Positions 8,323 to 17,686 of a stretch of DNA of 64,000 nt are shown in pieces (position 1 is the first letter of the stretch; each line of letters begins with the position of its first letter). The stretch spans positions 3,286,001 to 3,350,000 of the forward strand of contig NZ_OY762929.1 of the NCBI RefSeq assembly GCF_963666675.1, given 5' to 3'. The translations under genes and the position numbers were made by a program. The DNA comes from an uncultured Desulfobacter sp. (GTDB lineage Bacteria; Desulfobacterota; Desulfobacteria; Desulfobacterales; Desulfobacteraceae). The notes beneath the pieces are model-generated. The model was not told the DNA's origin, did no database searches, and was given only the letters and a program-made list of their open reading frames with translations.

Positions 8323-9370
8323 AAGCAGCGGAGGCAACAGGCGCAATACCATGGTCAATCTTGCCGCATTTGTGGTGGTGATTGCCGGAATGAAGGCAGC
8401 CGGCTCGCTCATTGTTCCTTTTTTGCTGGCCCTGTTTTTAACAATCATCAGTTTGCCCCTCATGCACTTTTTAAAAAGAATGAAGGTTCCGGACCTTATT
8501 GCATTCCTGCTGATTTTAATTCTTGTGATCGGACTGTGGATGTTGCTGGTTGTTATTTTAGGATCAACCCTCCAGGAGTTTACACGCAGTATGCCCGAAT
8601 ATCAGGAGCGGATGAAACTACTGATAAGCGACGGCTATGCCTGGATACGGGCGCATGATATTGCAGTTGACAAGTCCGTGGTGGATTCGGTGTTTGATCC
8701 CGGCAAAATTATGAAATTTGTGACCAGCTTGATGAACAGCCTTGTGGCGATTTTAAAGAATGTCTTTTTTATCGTGTTGATGTTTGCCTTCCTGATCATT
8801 GAAGCCAGCGGCATCCCGGATAAAATTAAAACCATCAGGCATAACAAGGAAGACAGTCTTTCATCCTACAACGCGATTATCGGCATGGTAAACAGATATC
8901 TGGGCATTAAATTCATAACCAGTTTTATCACCGGGGCAATGATATATTTGGGCCTTTTTTATATAGGCGTGGATTTTGCCGTCCTCTGGGCCGTATTGAG
9001 TTTTATCCTCAATTTTATTCCGACCATCGGATCTCTGATTGCATCCGTTCCGGCCATACTGCTTGCCCTCGTTCAGCTTGGCACGTTGGATGCATTCGGA
9101 ACAGCCGTACTCTTTGTTATCGTTAATACAGTGGTCGGGACCATAGCAGAGCCCCGTATCATGGGACAGCGGGTGGGCCTTTCTTCCATCGTTGTGTTGT
9201 TATCATTGATTTTCTGGGGATGGGTGTTGGGGCCCATGGGGATGCTCCTTTCCGTGCCTTTGACAATGGCTGTGAAAATCGCTTTGAGCGAAAACAAATC
9301 CACGCAGTGGATTTCCATTCTTCTGGCCCCAAACAGTGAACTTTCCAAGTTTAATCCGGATATTTCATGA
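8315..9370 (+). CDS. AI-2E (UPF0118) family permease
   Basis: A 351-aa membrane protein of the AI-2E/PerM family, with seven to eight membrane segments and the conserved late region NFIPTIGSLIASVPAILLAL plus a glycine/proline-rich end (GWVLGPMGMLLSVPLTM). ATG 8315 was chosen for the GAGG six to seven bases upstream; it overlaps the nhaA stop (ATGATTGA), indicating coupling. Some members of this family are Na+(Li+)/H+ antiporters rather than autoinducer exporters. Co-expression with nhaA under the same candidate leader supports an ion-transport role here, as an inference from context. Confidence 0.85.
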   Translation: MIESSGGNRRNTMVNLAAFVVVIAGMKAAGSLIVPFLLALFLTIISLPLMHFLKRMKVPDLIAFLLILILVIGLWMLLVVILGSTLQEFTRSMPEYQERMKLLISDGYAWIRAHDIAVDKSVVDSVFDPGKIMKFVTSLMNSLVAILKNVFFIVLMFAFLIIEASGIPDKIKTIRHNKEDSLSSYNAIIGMVNRYLGIKFITSFITGAMIYLGLFYIGVDFAVLWAVLSFILNFIPTIGSLIASVPAILLALVQLGTLDAFGTAVLFVIVNTVVGTIAEPRIMGQRVGLSSIVVLLSLIFWGWVLGPMGMLLSVPLTMAVKIALSENKSTQWISILLAPNSELSKFNPDIS

Positions 9371-9756
9371 ATTGCCGGGGTGCTGTAACTGCCATACTTT
9401 TTATATCCAGCATCATTTCTAAACTGTCGGCGATCATAATTACGCCTGACTTGACCATAAGCCCTAGCTGAAATTCAACAGAACGATTATGTTCGGCGGG
9501 CTGTCATTTTTCAGTCCAATAACAAAAGCCCCTCCCCCTTCAATAAAGTCTTTGGGGAAAATAATAGACATAGCCAACGCTTAACTCCTATCCCCCAAAA
9601 GCTGTAAAATAAAGGATAATCGACCTGTTGAATGTTAATAATAGTCCGGGGTTTTGGGTTCAGCATTGGCGGAATTTCATTTTTGACATAGTCCACAGTG
9701 AAAAATCTTCAAACATCCCGATGCAATTCCAAATAATTTACCACGCGTCACTGCTG
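9371..9756. other. intergenic gap between the nhaA operon and BREX
   Basis: No confident gene. A 35-codon minus-strand ORF (9464-9571, MSIIFPKDFIEGGGAFVIGL at its start) has AGGAG about 12 bases upstream and looks protein-like, but it is too short to call. The stretch just beyond, toward 9360, also reads in a protein-like way in a neighbouring frame, so a decayed gene is possible. No clear terminator was seen for the BREX operon. Confidence 0.4.
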
Positions 9757-10536
9757 CTATTTAGTACTATCCCTTTGATAACCATCTTTTAGTTTTAATA
9801 ATTCATCATCAAGGCCATACCGGATAATTTCGATACAATCACTGGTTTGAGAAATGTAATCCCCGGTCATGACTGTAAGCTCGAATGGAAAAAGGGCCGG
9901 GCTATTCATTAGCAGATTAAGAGCGGCCTTTCCTTCCGGGATTGCATATAGCGCCGCTTCAAGCAATAGAGAGCTAAGATTTTGATCTTTTATAGTAATT
10001 GAAGGTTGTTTCTCGTAGCATCCTTTATTATCAGAATCTTTCAGCACACCCCAGGCAACAAAAGAACGGATGACCCGTCTTGTGCTCCTCTCAACAGTTG
10101 AACGCTCGCCCATACTTTCAAAACAACGAAGGCGGATCTGTTTTTGGGTCACAGATTCTTGTAAATTCAACAGCCTTCCGGTCTGCTCTGCTACTCTATG
10201 CCAGAATGGATAGGCGGATATGGTCATGGCCCAATGTAGCGCAGTCCGGATATCCCTTTGATGGTTTCTTGCATATAATAGGGCCTGATCCCGGATTGCC
10301 ATCAATTGCTTGTCCGGCGTTACCCAGCATTTCATTATCTGAGTGACCGCCTTTGTGTAAGTTTGCTCACCCCTTTCTCCATATCCTCCAGTTTGAAGCC
10401 GATCGCGTATAAATTGATCAAGTTGTTCACGAATTTTGTTAGGTGCCATATTATCTATCAGCATATCCAATGCATAATCATACCATTCCAAGCGTACAAC
10501 CTGTTTTATCCCTATGGCTTCATGTCTTTTGCTCAT
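9757..10536 (-). CDS. brxA: BREX protein BrxA (DUF1819 family)
   Basis: A 259-aa mostly helical soluble protein, last gene of the type 3 BREX operon. The N-terminal half (LEWYDYALDMLIDN, then LQTGGYGERGEQTY) and the region RTALHWAMTISAYPFWHRVA match the BrxA family, a small DNA-binding-like protein found in most BREX systems. The family assignment rests on these patterns plus position directly after pglZ. The ATG at 10536 overlaps the pglZ stop by one base (TGATG), so the two are coupled; a GTG one codon earlier is also possible. Its role within BREX is not well defined. Confidence 0.85.
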   Translation of the reverse strand: MSKRHEAIGIKQVVRLEWYDYALDMLIDNMAPNKIREQLDQFIRDRLQTGGYGERGEQTYTKAVTQIMKCWVTPDKQLMAIRDQALLYARNHQRDIRTALHWAMTISAYPFWHRVAEQTGRLLNLQESVTQKQIRLRCFESMGERSTVERSTRRVIRSFVAWGVLKDSDNKGCYEKQPSITIKDQNLSSLLLEAALYAIPEGKAALNLLMNSPALFPFELTVMTGDYISQTSDCIEIIRYGLDDELLKLKDGYQRDSTK

Positions 10537-12530
10537 CACCGTGTCCTCCTTTCTACTTTGATCAGTGGCACGATAACTTCTTCGATAGCAACACCTCCAT
10601 GGCCGACAATTAAGTCGCCCTCATTAACAAATGCATCATTCCCGGTAGCAACTAATGGGAAATAACCGTCAGGCAGACCCGACGGAAGCCATTCACGCGC
10701 AAAGGTAAAGGTCGAAGATATCTGTGAGCGCAGCTCCAGTGTCGGATATATACGAACTCGTTCTCCACGACTCTCTGCTATAGCACCTTCTGTTGGCCGT
10801 CCTTTGCCGATCGATTCTATGTTGCCGTGGTCTGAGGTGATCCAGATGTCATAGCCATGATTGCCCAGATAATTAAGCAGCGATATCAGGTATTCACCTC
10901 GGCACCATTGATCTATTTGGTTATGCATGCCAGTGGCTCCCAGCTGCATCCCATGCATGATCTTATCCACTTTATCGATTACCAGTCCGACAACCTTGGT
11001 CTGTGCCGGATTGATTAAACTATCCATCGTGGCTTCGGCATTACCATCTCCGAGACTGCGTTTATAAGCGATATCCAGCTTTGAAACATCATGACCCTGC
11101 CAAAACTGTTTCCACAACTTTTCTTCGCTGTTTGTGGAGTTGATGGAAGACGGGAAATAGATCGGCGGCTTGCCTGAAAATATGGCTTGTCGTGAGACAG
11201 ACGTGAGCGTTGGTATCCAAGCGAACGTTGCAGACTCGCGCAGGACAAGATCGCTGTTTTGTTTCTGGATTATGTTTCGAACCGTTACCCACTGATCCAG
11301 CGAAAGGCCATCTATAACCACCAATGCGACCTTTTTGTTCTTTTGATCTTCAATGGATCGGGCCAGGTGTCGCGGTACGTGGTGCAACATTGCCGGAGTT
11401 GAAGGCGGCAGGTTTATCAGGCTGGCATAATGAGTTTCCAGCCAATCGGCAAAGAGAGCATTCAGCCTTTGACCTGATTCACTATAACGCTTCTTATGCT
11501 CAGCATTGCTGGCCGTATGAATGAGAACTGAAAGCTCTGCCCATTTCATGGCAAATGCAATCCAGTCAGTGTATCTCGAATCCATTGATAAGTCGGCTGT
11601 ATCGACAAGCTCAAACAATCGGGAAATCCTGAGGGCCTCGCTGTCTGATTTGGCTGCTGAAATGCCGCTTAAAATCCAGGAGTCTTTGGCTATATCTATA
11701 CCGGGCAGGTCGACGGGTTTAAGTTTCCCCTCGATAAATAAATTGTCGATATAAACGCGTATATCCTGATGGTCGAACGGGAGTGCCACAGGTCCTTGGA
11801 CCTTTAAACCATAGGCTGCATAATCTTCTTTGACCTGATTTGCTTGGTTGAGATTTTCAAGAAAGATGGGCCAGCGTTCCTGAATAAATGCAAAGAACTG
11901 TTCGGCATCCGAAACGATTTGAGACAGGCTCCAGCCTTTAAAACTTCCGCTGCTTTCAAAAACTTCAACCAACCTATCTGCCAGCATTGATGGTATTGCT
12001 GAATTCCCGTAGTGTAGTCGCAACAAAAAGCGGAGAAGATCGACCTCAGTGGATACGAGTTCTGCTGCCACTCCAAATACATGTCGAAGGATAAAATCCT
12101 TGGTGGCGTTATCTCCCATGCGGTCTGGAGATGTTTTCTTCTGGGCATCAAACAGTGAATCCAGCAGGCTGCGATCAAGCTGTTCAACGACCGGATAACT
12201 CAAGTTAGGGAAAAGATCTCCCAAACTGAAAGACAGCTTTCGTCCGGCCTGCAGCAGGTCATAAGGCAGTGCTGCCAATTCTGCATCCTGCGATCTCAGG
12301 ATCACAACCAGATCAGTGTGCTCGCCCCGGTCCCAAATGGATCGATATTTCGACTCATAGGCATATCTGAACTCAATCGGGTCATGAAACTCAATGAGAT
12401 CAAACCCACGGTCTCTCAGCTCCATTGCCAGTTTTTCTTCGGTCAACAGGCAATCCGGATCAGATACCAGCGTCAGCTTGGCAACATTCGGTACAAAATC
12501 CTTAAGGATGGTGTTTCGCCAGCTACTCAC
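10536..12530 (-). CDS. pglZ: BREX-3 phosphatase-like protein PglZ
   Basis: A 664-aa protein with the PglZ domain of the alkaline-phosphatase superfamily in its C-terminal half. Metal-site motifs are visible in KVALVVIDGLSLDQWV (first aspartate) and DIWITSDHGNIESIGKG (DH pair), and a GHGGVAIEEVIVPL tail is typical. The N-terminal half is a helical region seen in BREX PglZ proteins. PglZ is one of the two genes shared by BREX types and is required for phage exclusion, with an activity that is still debated. I chose the GTG at 12530, which has GGAGG five bases upstream and overlaps the helicase stop; an in-frame ATG at 12542 lacks a ribosome site. Confidence 0.92.
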   Translation of the reverse strand: MSSWRNTILKDFVPNVAKLTLVSDPDCLLTEEKLAMELRDRGFDLIEFHDPIEFRYAYESKYRSIWDRGEHTDLVVILRSQDAELAALPYDLLQAGRKLSFSLGDLFPNLSYPVVEQLDRSLLDSLFDAQKKTSPDRMGDNATKDFILRHVFGVAAELVSTEVDLLRFLLRLHYGNSAIPSMLADRLVEVFESSGSFKGWSLSQIVSDAEQFFAFIQERWPIFLENLNQANQVKEDYAAYGLKVQGPVALPFDHQDIRVYIDNLFIEGKLKPVDLPGIDIAKDSWILSGISAAKSDSEALRISRLFELVDTADLSMDSRYTDWIAFAMKWAELSVLIHTASNAEHKKRYSESGQRLNALFADWLETHYASLINLPPSTPAMLHHVPRHLARSIEDQKNKKVALVVIDGLSLDQWVTVRNIIQKQNSDLVLRESATFAWIPTLTSVSRQAIFSGKPPIYFPSSINSTNSEEKLWKQFWQGHDVSKLDIAYKRSLGDGNAEATMDSLINPAQTKVVGLVIDKVDKIMHGMQLGATGMHNQIDQWCRGEYLISLLNYLGNHGYDIWITSDHGNIESIGKGRPTEGAIAESRGERVRIYPTLELRSQISSTFTFAREWLPSGLPDGYFPLVATGNDAFVNEGDLIVGHGGVAIEEVIVPLIKVERRTR

Positions 12531-15396
12531 AAACACCTCCATTTTGAATATTCAGCATTAACAGCAGCCGCATTTCAGGTACGATCTTCCGGGCGGATTT
12601 AAGCTCGCTGCGCCATTGTGATTCATCTTCATCCAGGCAGGCCAGTCTAAATTGTCGAACTTCAGGCAGTCCCAGCCGGTCGATGGCTTTACGGCGCGAG
12701 GCAAAGGCAATCATGCCGCGCTCTTCTTCACGGGTCACTGCTGCGAAATGAATTCCCTGCATCTTATCAAAAAGCTCCTGGCCGGCCTGTTCGGCTGCAG
12801 ACAGAAGTTTTTCGCCCGCTGCAATAGATTCACTTGAATCTTTCATGCTGTCTATGCGGAGATCATCGGTTAACAGCTGATCCCAGATATGTCTTGCGGT
12901 TGGCATGAACAGCTTTCCTTCATCGCTCATGAAAACCGGGAGATAGCTTCGTCTTGTCAGAGGGATTCTGATCTGAGAGTTGGCCGGTTGCCCCACAGAC
13001 ATGCGGATTTCAAACAGGCCCCACAGACCGGAAACGGTTTTGGGGAGTCCGTTTATGGATACGCAAGGCAGAGGCTGCCCGGGAATAAACTGAGGCAGAT
13101 TCATGGCCAAGCCGCGAATCCGGGCATTTTCAAGAGATAGGAGGTTGCCATCAGATGAAAGGTCTCTGGATTGAAAAACTGCGCTTTGCACCTTTTCGCC
13201 ATCCGGCCATGTAAAGTTCCAGCCCAGCAGATCCTTTTCCAGTCGGCACTCTTTGGTTTGCAGGTAATGGGTTGTCATCTGCTCTATCCAGTGCGGCAGG
13301 GGATGGTTGCGCAGTTTTTCTGCCGCCGGCAAATCAGGCTCTCCCGAAATTCCATACACAGTACATTGCTCTCGAACTCGGCTCATCTCTTCCTGGAGAT
13401 TCTGAACCGTCTGATCCACCTCGGCATCCGGATCGGCGTCCTCCATAATGACATGAGTCATCATCTTTTCGATCATCTCCCCGGACAGCGAGGTATCCAG
13501 AATATCGCCCTCTTTATCGATGCCCATTTCATCGAGAATGATAGACAGCTTGATCTGAAGAACTTCCCGCACCCGGCCTTCAACCGAGTTTTCATAAACG
13601 AAATTTACCGCCCGGACGATTTTGCTTTGACCAATACGGTCAACACGGCCGATGCGCTGTTCAATACGCATCGGGTTCCATGGTAAATCGTAGTTAACCA
13701 CCAGATGGCAGAATTGAAGGTTCAAACCTTCACCACCGGCGTCTGTTGCAATAAGAATACGGGCAATATCACGAAAAACACGCTGAGCCATCCGTCTTTC
13801 ATCCATGCTCATCGAGCCGTTCAAGATAGCACACGGAATGCCTCGTTCCTCAAGAAAGGTTTGCAGCATTGCCTGCGTTGGAACAAATTCCGTAAAAATC
13901 AGCAGTTTCAGCTGATCGTCATCTTCCTCTCCCTGTAACTGAAAGATGAGATTCATCAGCGCTTCGGTTTTGATATCCGGTCCGGCCATTTCAGCGGCCC
14001 GGGCGAGATCCATCAGAGCCTTGACTTCCGCCATCTCACTGGTTCTTTCCTGTTCATCCACTTCAACCACCAGGTCCAGCTGCATCTGTCCATCAAGATC
14101 TGTGAAGTCCTCCAACTCTTCTTCGCTCAGGGAGGTGTGAGTCTCTCGCAAATTTTCCAGCGCCTGCAGCCTTCGCTCTAATGTGCAGCGGATGGCGTGA
14201 GAGCTTGAAGTGACAATTCGCTGCAGGAGAACCATCAAAAAACCGATATGCGGTTTTCGGTCCTTTAGCGCTCGGTTATAGCCTTCTTTCACATAGTCAG
14301 TAACCGCTTCATACAAAGCCACCTGTGCCGGATTCCGTTCCAGATCCACACCCAGCGTCTGTGTGGTACGCGGCCGGAACAGCGGTTTTCCGTCTGCCGT
14401 CACCGCTTTGCGTTTTTCGGTCCGTATTACAAAATCGGAAACCCTGTCCCGGGTCACGCTTTCCTGGTCAGGGAAAGCCATGGGATCGAGTAGGCTCATC
14501 AGGCGCTGGAAGGCATCGGATTTCCCCTGGTGAGGTGTTGCCGACAAAAGCAGGAGATACGGTGCCGCCTCGGCAAGTCCTTGTCCAAGCTTATAACGGG
14601 CCACCTGGTCGGTACTGCCGCCCATACGGTGGGACTCGTCCACAACGATTAAATCCCATTGCCCCTGGACCAGCCTTTCGTAACGATTCCGGTTGTACGC
14701 CTGAATCTTTTCTTTTGACCAGCCTCTGCGGCGTGTCAGCGGTTTAACGGCATCCAGCGTCACGATGGCCTGAGGAAATCGCATCCAAGGGTTGTAATCA
14801 CTTGTATGGTCTGTTTCCCCGCTGACATACTGGCCCGGCCGTTCCAGCCGTTCCAAGGCATCCAGATCGCCCGGGTTGACCAGAGAAAATGTCTCGTTGA
14901 AATGGGTGTCCATTTCAGCCACCCACTGCATGGCCAGACTCTTTGGAGTCACCACCAAGGTTCGGCGTACCAGGCCGCGTAATTTCAATTCACGCATCAC
15001 AAGTCCGGCTTCGATGGTTTTTCCAAGGCCGACTTCATCAGCCAGCAGATAGCGCACGCGGTCGCCGGAGATGGCCCGGGACAAGGCGTGGATCTGGTGC
15101 GGCAGCGGGATCACATTGGACTCCATGGGAGCCAGCAAGACATGTCCATCGGATAGGCTGGAAGATCCTTCCAAAACCTCAGCCACTTTGGCCGCTGCTG
15201 AGATATAGGCTACCCGGTGGCTTTCGACTTCCGGATGCAGGTCGCACGACAGCGGATGCAGGTCAGACTGGAGAACACGCACCACCGCATCCTGGTTCGG
15301 CAACCAGACACGACATACCGTCTGCCCCCACAGGGTTTGTTCATCGACAACCTTGCAGGCGCTTTGGTGTATGGTGCTGTGTTTCCAATTATCCAT
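12523..15396 (-). CDS. brxHII: BREX-3 SNF2-type helicase BrxHII
   Basis: A 957-aa superfamily 2 ATPase. Helicase motifs occur in order: LLADEVGLGKTIEAG (Walker A), LIVVDESHRMGG (DESH box), LLLLSATPHQG (motif III), LIATDAGGEGLNLQ (motif V) and EQRIGRVDRIGQ (motif VI). The C-terminal ~350 residues are a helical extension. Related proteins (BrxHII, also DrmD of DISARM) probably translocate on or remodel DNA. ATG 15396 has AGGTGG upstream; a longer extension of 23 codons is unsupported. In this operon the gene is separated from pglXI by four non-core genes, although the usual type 3 order places them next to each other. Confidence 0.9.
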   Translation of the reverse strand: MDNWKHSTIHQSACKVVDEQTLWGQTVCRVWLPNQDAVVRVLQSDLHPLSCDLHPEVESHRVAYISAAAKVAEVLEGSSSLSDGHVLLAPMESNVIPLPHQIHALSRAISGDRVRYLLADEVGLGKTIEAGLVMRELKLRGLVRRTLVVTPKSLAMQWVAEMDTHFNETFSLVNPGDLDALERLERPGQYVSGETDHTSDYNPWMRFPQAIVTLDAVKPLTRRRGWSKEKIQAYNRNRYERLVQGQWDLIVVDESHRMGGSTDQVARYKLGQGLAEAAPYLLLLSATPHQGKSDAFQRLMSLLDPMAFPDQESVTRDRVSDFVIRTEKRKAVTADGKPLFRPRTTQTLGVDLERNPAQVALYEAVTDYVKEGYNRALKDRKPHIGFLMVLLQRIVTSSSHAIRCTLERRLQALENLRETHTSLSEEELEDFTDLDGQMQLDLVVEVDEQERTSEMAEVKALMDLARAAEMAGPDIKTEALMNLIFQLQGEEDDDQLKLLIFTEFVPTQAMLQTFLEERGIPCAILNGSMSMDERRMAQRVFRDIARILIATDAGGEGLNLQFCHLVVNYDLPWNPMRIEQRIGRVDRIGQSKIVRAVNFVYENSVEGRVREVLQIKLSIILDEMGIDKEGDILDTSLSGEMIEKMMTHVIMEDADPDAEVDQTVQNLQEEMSRVREQCTVYGISGEPDLPAAEKLRNHPLPHWIEQMTTHYLQTKECRLEKDLLGWNFTWPDGEKVQSAVFQSRDLSSDGNLLSLENARIRGLAMNLPQFIPGQPLPCVSINGLPKTVSGLWGLFEIRMSVGQPANSQIRIPLTRRSYLPVFMSDEGKLFMPTARHIWDQLLTDDLRIDSMKDSSESIAAGEKLLSAAEQAGQELFDKMQGIHFAAVTREEERGMIAFASRRKAIDRLGLPEVRQFRLACLDEDESQWRSELKSARKIVPEMRLLLMLNIQNGGVCE

Positions 15397-15489
15397 TAAG
15401 CCACCTATTATTGGGAAGCACAGATGGACACCGATAAACACGGATGTTTTGGAAGTTAGGCACAAGACTAACTTCTGAGTAGCTGCAAA

Positions 15490-16041
15490 TCATGGACAAG
15501 CTCTCAAAAGTCTTGGGTTTGTGGTCAAAACCTCAATGCCACCGTCCTGAAAATCTCCATCGTTGGTCATTAGTTTAAGATTTCTTTTTTTGCAGATATC
15601 CACCAAGAGTGCATCGTTGAAATCGACGCCCCCAGCCGAAAAGTCTATCAAAGCTTGATCGAGATCCAATTCATTGGCTGGAATAGAATGAATTTGGCAG
15701 AAGCTTAAGATTCGTTTGGCGAATGTTTCTGCTGCCGATGCAACTGCTGAGAAATCTGGTGAGTTTCTAAAATCCTTAAATTTGGGATACTGGGACTTAT
15801 AATTTCCTTCCCACTCTATTCTTATATAGCGGTTCAAGTATTCACTTAGCACCATAGGGTCAAGAACAGGCTGAGCTTGGGCAGATACCAGATTTGCAAA
15901 AGCAGTCGAATATTGTTGGGCAAAATTGTGTGGCGGATTACCGGGTGCCGGAAACAGGTAAAGCCAGACATTTGTATCCACAAGAACCTGCTCATCTGAA
16001 CTAAATGAATAGGAAGACAGATCATAAGCCTTATTCTTCAT
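15490..16041 (-). CDS. PIN-domain nuclease-like protein
   Basis: A 183-aa protein with a PIN fold, a Mg2+-dependent RNase domain common in toxins. The acidic catalytic residues are visible in VLVDTNVWLYLFPAP (N-terminal Asp), MVLSEYLNRYIR (Glu) and DFNDALLVDICKKRNLKLMT followed by NDGDF (the final Asp cluster). ATG 16041 has GGAGG nine bases upstream and overlaps the STAS-like gene by 11 bases, so the pair is coupled. A lone PIN protein without a classical small antitoxin, but co-translated with a STAS-like protein and an ATP-binding switch protein, suggests that those partners control its activity. That is inference. Confidence 0.85.
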   Translation of the reverse strand: MKNKAYDLSSYSFSSDEQVLVDTNVWLYLFPAPGNPPHNFAQQYSTAFANLVSAQAQPVLDPMVLSEYLNRYIRIEWEGNYKSQYPKFKDFRNSPDFSAVASAAETFAKRILSFCQIHSIPANELDLDQALIDFSAGGVDFNDALLVDICKKRNLKLMTNDGDFQDGGIEVLTTNPRLLRACP

Positions 16042-16387
16042 TGTTATCGTCCTCCAGCCATGCGTCATCATAAGATTTTCTGTTGGAATAATACTTCTTG
16101 GCATTATCCACAACACGCTTGAGCAGCTCCATGTCATCCGGCGAAAGACCTTCAACTTTCAACTGAGCTCGAATAGCCTCCTCACTAAAAGAACCGTAGA
16201 GCTGTCCAATTGCTACATTCAGAAAGAGCGAAATCAACATGGTTACATTCTCAAACGAGATGGTGACGTGTTTCCCGGCTTTCACGAGTTGTTCGACCTT
16301 GCCAAATATTTTCTGGCCGTCCTCAGCAGATATGCATAGCGGACTGCCTATCAGATCCGCCACCTTTATTTTGATTTGATCACTCAT
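16031..16387 (-). CDS. STAS-like (DUF4325) protein
   Basis: A 118-aa protein. Residues ~30-75 (HVTISFENVTMLISLFLNVA, then IGQLYGSF) follow the STAS-like pattern of DUF4325: a strand ending in a serine/threonine-type switch position, then a helix. The C-terminal ~25 residues are acidic. In anti-sigma partner switches a HATPase kinase phosphorylates or binds a STAS protein. Here the two proteins are adjacent (start 17 bases after the HATPase stop) and the third partner is a PIN nuclease. ATG 16387 has AGAGG upstream. Confidence 0.75.
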   Translation of the reverse strand: MSDQIKIKVADLIGSPLCISAEDGQKIFGKVEQLVKAGKHVTISFENVTMLISLFLNVAIGQLYGSFSEEAIRAQLKVEGLSPDDMELLKRVVDNAKKYYSNRKSYDDAWLEDDNNEE

Positions 16388-16404
16388 AATAACCTCTTAA
16401 ATTT

Positions 16405-17277
16405 TTAGAAGATATCTTCACTTTTCAGCTCCGACTTCAAACTGTAACTGTTTTTATCCTCTGTGTTGATCTCAATATTTATGCAGGTTCCGGGAAAATC
16501 ATTACCCATTTTCTGAATAGACTCTCCATTTGCAGAAAACTCGTAATATCCAAACCTGGACACAACTTGAATTTTTCCGCCATTCATTTGTATGAAATCT
16601 TTGATCAGTTTCAACCCGAGACCGCCTGGTTGATTTCCGGTTTTCGTTGTATTCCCCTCAGTCATTGCCCATTCAATAGCCTTACAAGAATTGAGTTTTG
16701 GCCTCCTTGTATATTTTCTCACATTTTCTCTAATACCGATTCCGGCATCAGCAATCGTAAAATCCATTCGGTGTTTTTGCGGATAAAATTGCCCACACAC
16801 AAAAATCCCGGATTCAGACTGTGAATGGATTGTCGCATTCAGAAAGATTTCAAAAAGACTTTGTCTGAAACGTCTTGTTAATGCCTCAGACATGGTTGGA
16901 ATTCCTCTGCCTCTCATGTAATGGTCGAGATAATCATTAAACTGATCGCCTGCACTCAGTTTGAAAATTTTGAACGGCAGAGTAGTCTGATTGGTATCAG
17001 TTAAATCAGGCTGATTAAATACGCTAAGGAATTTGTTTTTCCGGAGAATCGTACTTATTCCTGATGGCACATTGGCAATTGATACATCATTCAGTTCATT
17101 ACGAAGTCGTGCAATAACAGCATATAGCGGAGCAGCCATATTGGCTTCAAAAAAACTGCAGAATGAGAAGTTTAACTCAATTGAATCGAACCATAACTCT
17201 TTAGTTTTAACTGCAATTTCAGCAATGCTGTCAAATCCCATGCAATTGCTTCTAATTGTACCAACGGTTACCTGCAT
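16405..17277 (-). CDS. STAS-like plus HATPase fusion protein
   Basis: A 290-aa protein. The N-terminal ~85 residues look STAS-like (LWFDSIELNFSFCSFFEANM, then LYAVIARLRNELNDVSIANV). Residues ~140-270 are a GHKL ATP-binding domain: N box FEIFLNATIHSQ, G1 box FTIADAGIGIRENV and G2 box PGGLGLKLIKDFIQ. It lacks a histidine-phosphotransfer domain, so it resembles an anti-sigma/partner-switch kinase, not a sensor kinase. ATG 17277 follows GGGAGG at a rather long spacing. It heads the HATPase / STAS-like / PIN trio inside the BREX operon. The trio is not part of the core type 3 gene set I know, and its job in defence is unknown. Confidence 0.8.
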   Translation of the reverse strand: MQVTVGTIRSNCMGFDSIAEIAVKTKELWFDSIELNFSFCSFFEANMAAPLYAVIARLRNELNDVSIANVPSGISTILRKNKFLSVFNQPDLTDTNQTTLPFKIFKLSAGDQFNDYLDHYMRGRGIPTMSEALTRRFRQSLFEIFLNATIHSQSESGIFVCGQFYPQKHRMDFTIADAGIGIRENVRKYTRRPKLNSCKAIEWAMTEGNTTKTGNQPGGLGLKLIKDFIQMNGGKIQVVSRFGYYEFSANGESIQKMGNDFPGTCINIEINTEDKNSYSLKSELKSEDIF

Positions 17278-17281
17278 ATGC

Positions 17282-17677
17282 TTACACGCCTCCCTTTTTA
17301 GTGGATAGTGACGAGTGGCGAGTGACGAGTTTGCTCATCAATGAATTTGTCATTTTGTTGATTTCAATTTGAAGTTCCAATATCTCCCTAAGTTTCTCAG
17401 GTTGAATATATCCCAGCCTTTCAGCAATCATAAGTTGAGTTTCCACTTCGGCAAGTGATCCGCGTGCAATCGATAAAAAATTTCCAAATTCAGGAGTAGA
17501 ATTCCGGGCCTGACCTTCTGCAATATTAGACGGCACAGAAACAGCGGCCCGTCGAAGCTGATTGGTCAGCCCATATTGCTCATCCTTTGGGAAACTTTTT
17601 GTCACTTGATAGATCATCTCCACCAAATCCATCGATTTCTGCCAAACGATCAAATCCTTATAACTCTTCACTTGCAT
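17282..17677 (-). CDS. four-helix-bundle protein of the 23S rRNA intervening-sequence family
   Basis: A 131-aa protein matching the four-helix-bundle/S23 family: YKDLIVWQKSMDLVEMIYQV, then FPKDEQYGLTNQLRRAAVSV, PSNIAEGQARNSTPEFGNFL and a C-terminal helix with EVETQLMIAERLGYI. Homologues occur in insertions within 23S rRNA genes and as the Avd accessory protein of diversity-generating retroelements. ATG 17677 has AAGGA upstream; a GTG at 17704 would start inside the repeat. The C-terminal residues SKLVTRHSSLSTK are translated from the flanking repeat. The gene separates pglXI from the partner-switch trio and is bounded by inverted copies of GAGTGGCGAG, so it looks like an inserted unit, not a BREX component. 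Confidence 0.88.
   Translation of the reverse strand: MQVKSYKDLIVWQKSMDLVEMIYQVTKSFPKDEQYGLTNQLRRAAVSVPSNIAEGQARNSTPEFGNFLSIARGSLAEVETQLMIAERLGYIQPEKLREILELQIEINKMTNSLMSKLVTRHSSLSTKKGGV
17300..17329 (+). repeat. left boundary repeat of the four-helix-bundle unit
   Basis: AGTGACGAGTGGCGAGTGAC lies at 17307-17326 within a 30-base run built on GAGTGGCGAG. It lies inside the 3' end of the four-helix-bundle gene and encodes its last residues. The same core occurs inverted at 17690-17699 and again inside pglXI at 20241-20297. Confidence 0.7.
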
Positions 17678-17686
17678 ACTCAGTTC

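Noticed and set aside
9511..9696. 61-codon minus-strand ORF before the BREX operon
   Set aside because: No ribosome site, composition unlike its neighbours, and the frame crosses another protein-like frame; more likely non-coding or decayed DNA.
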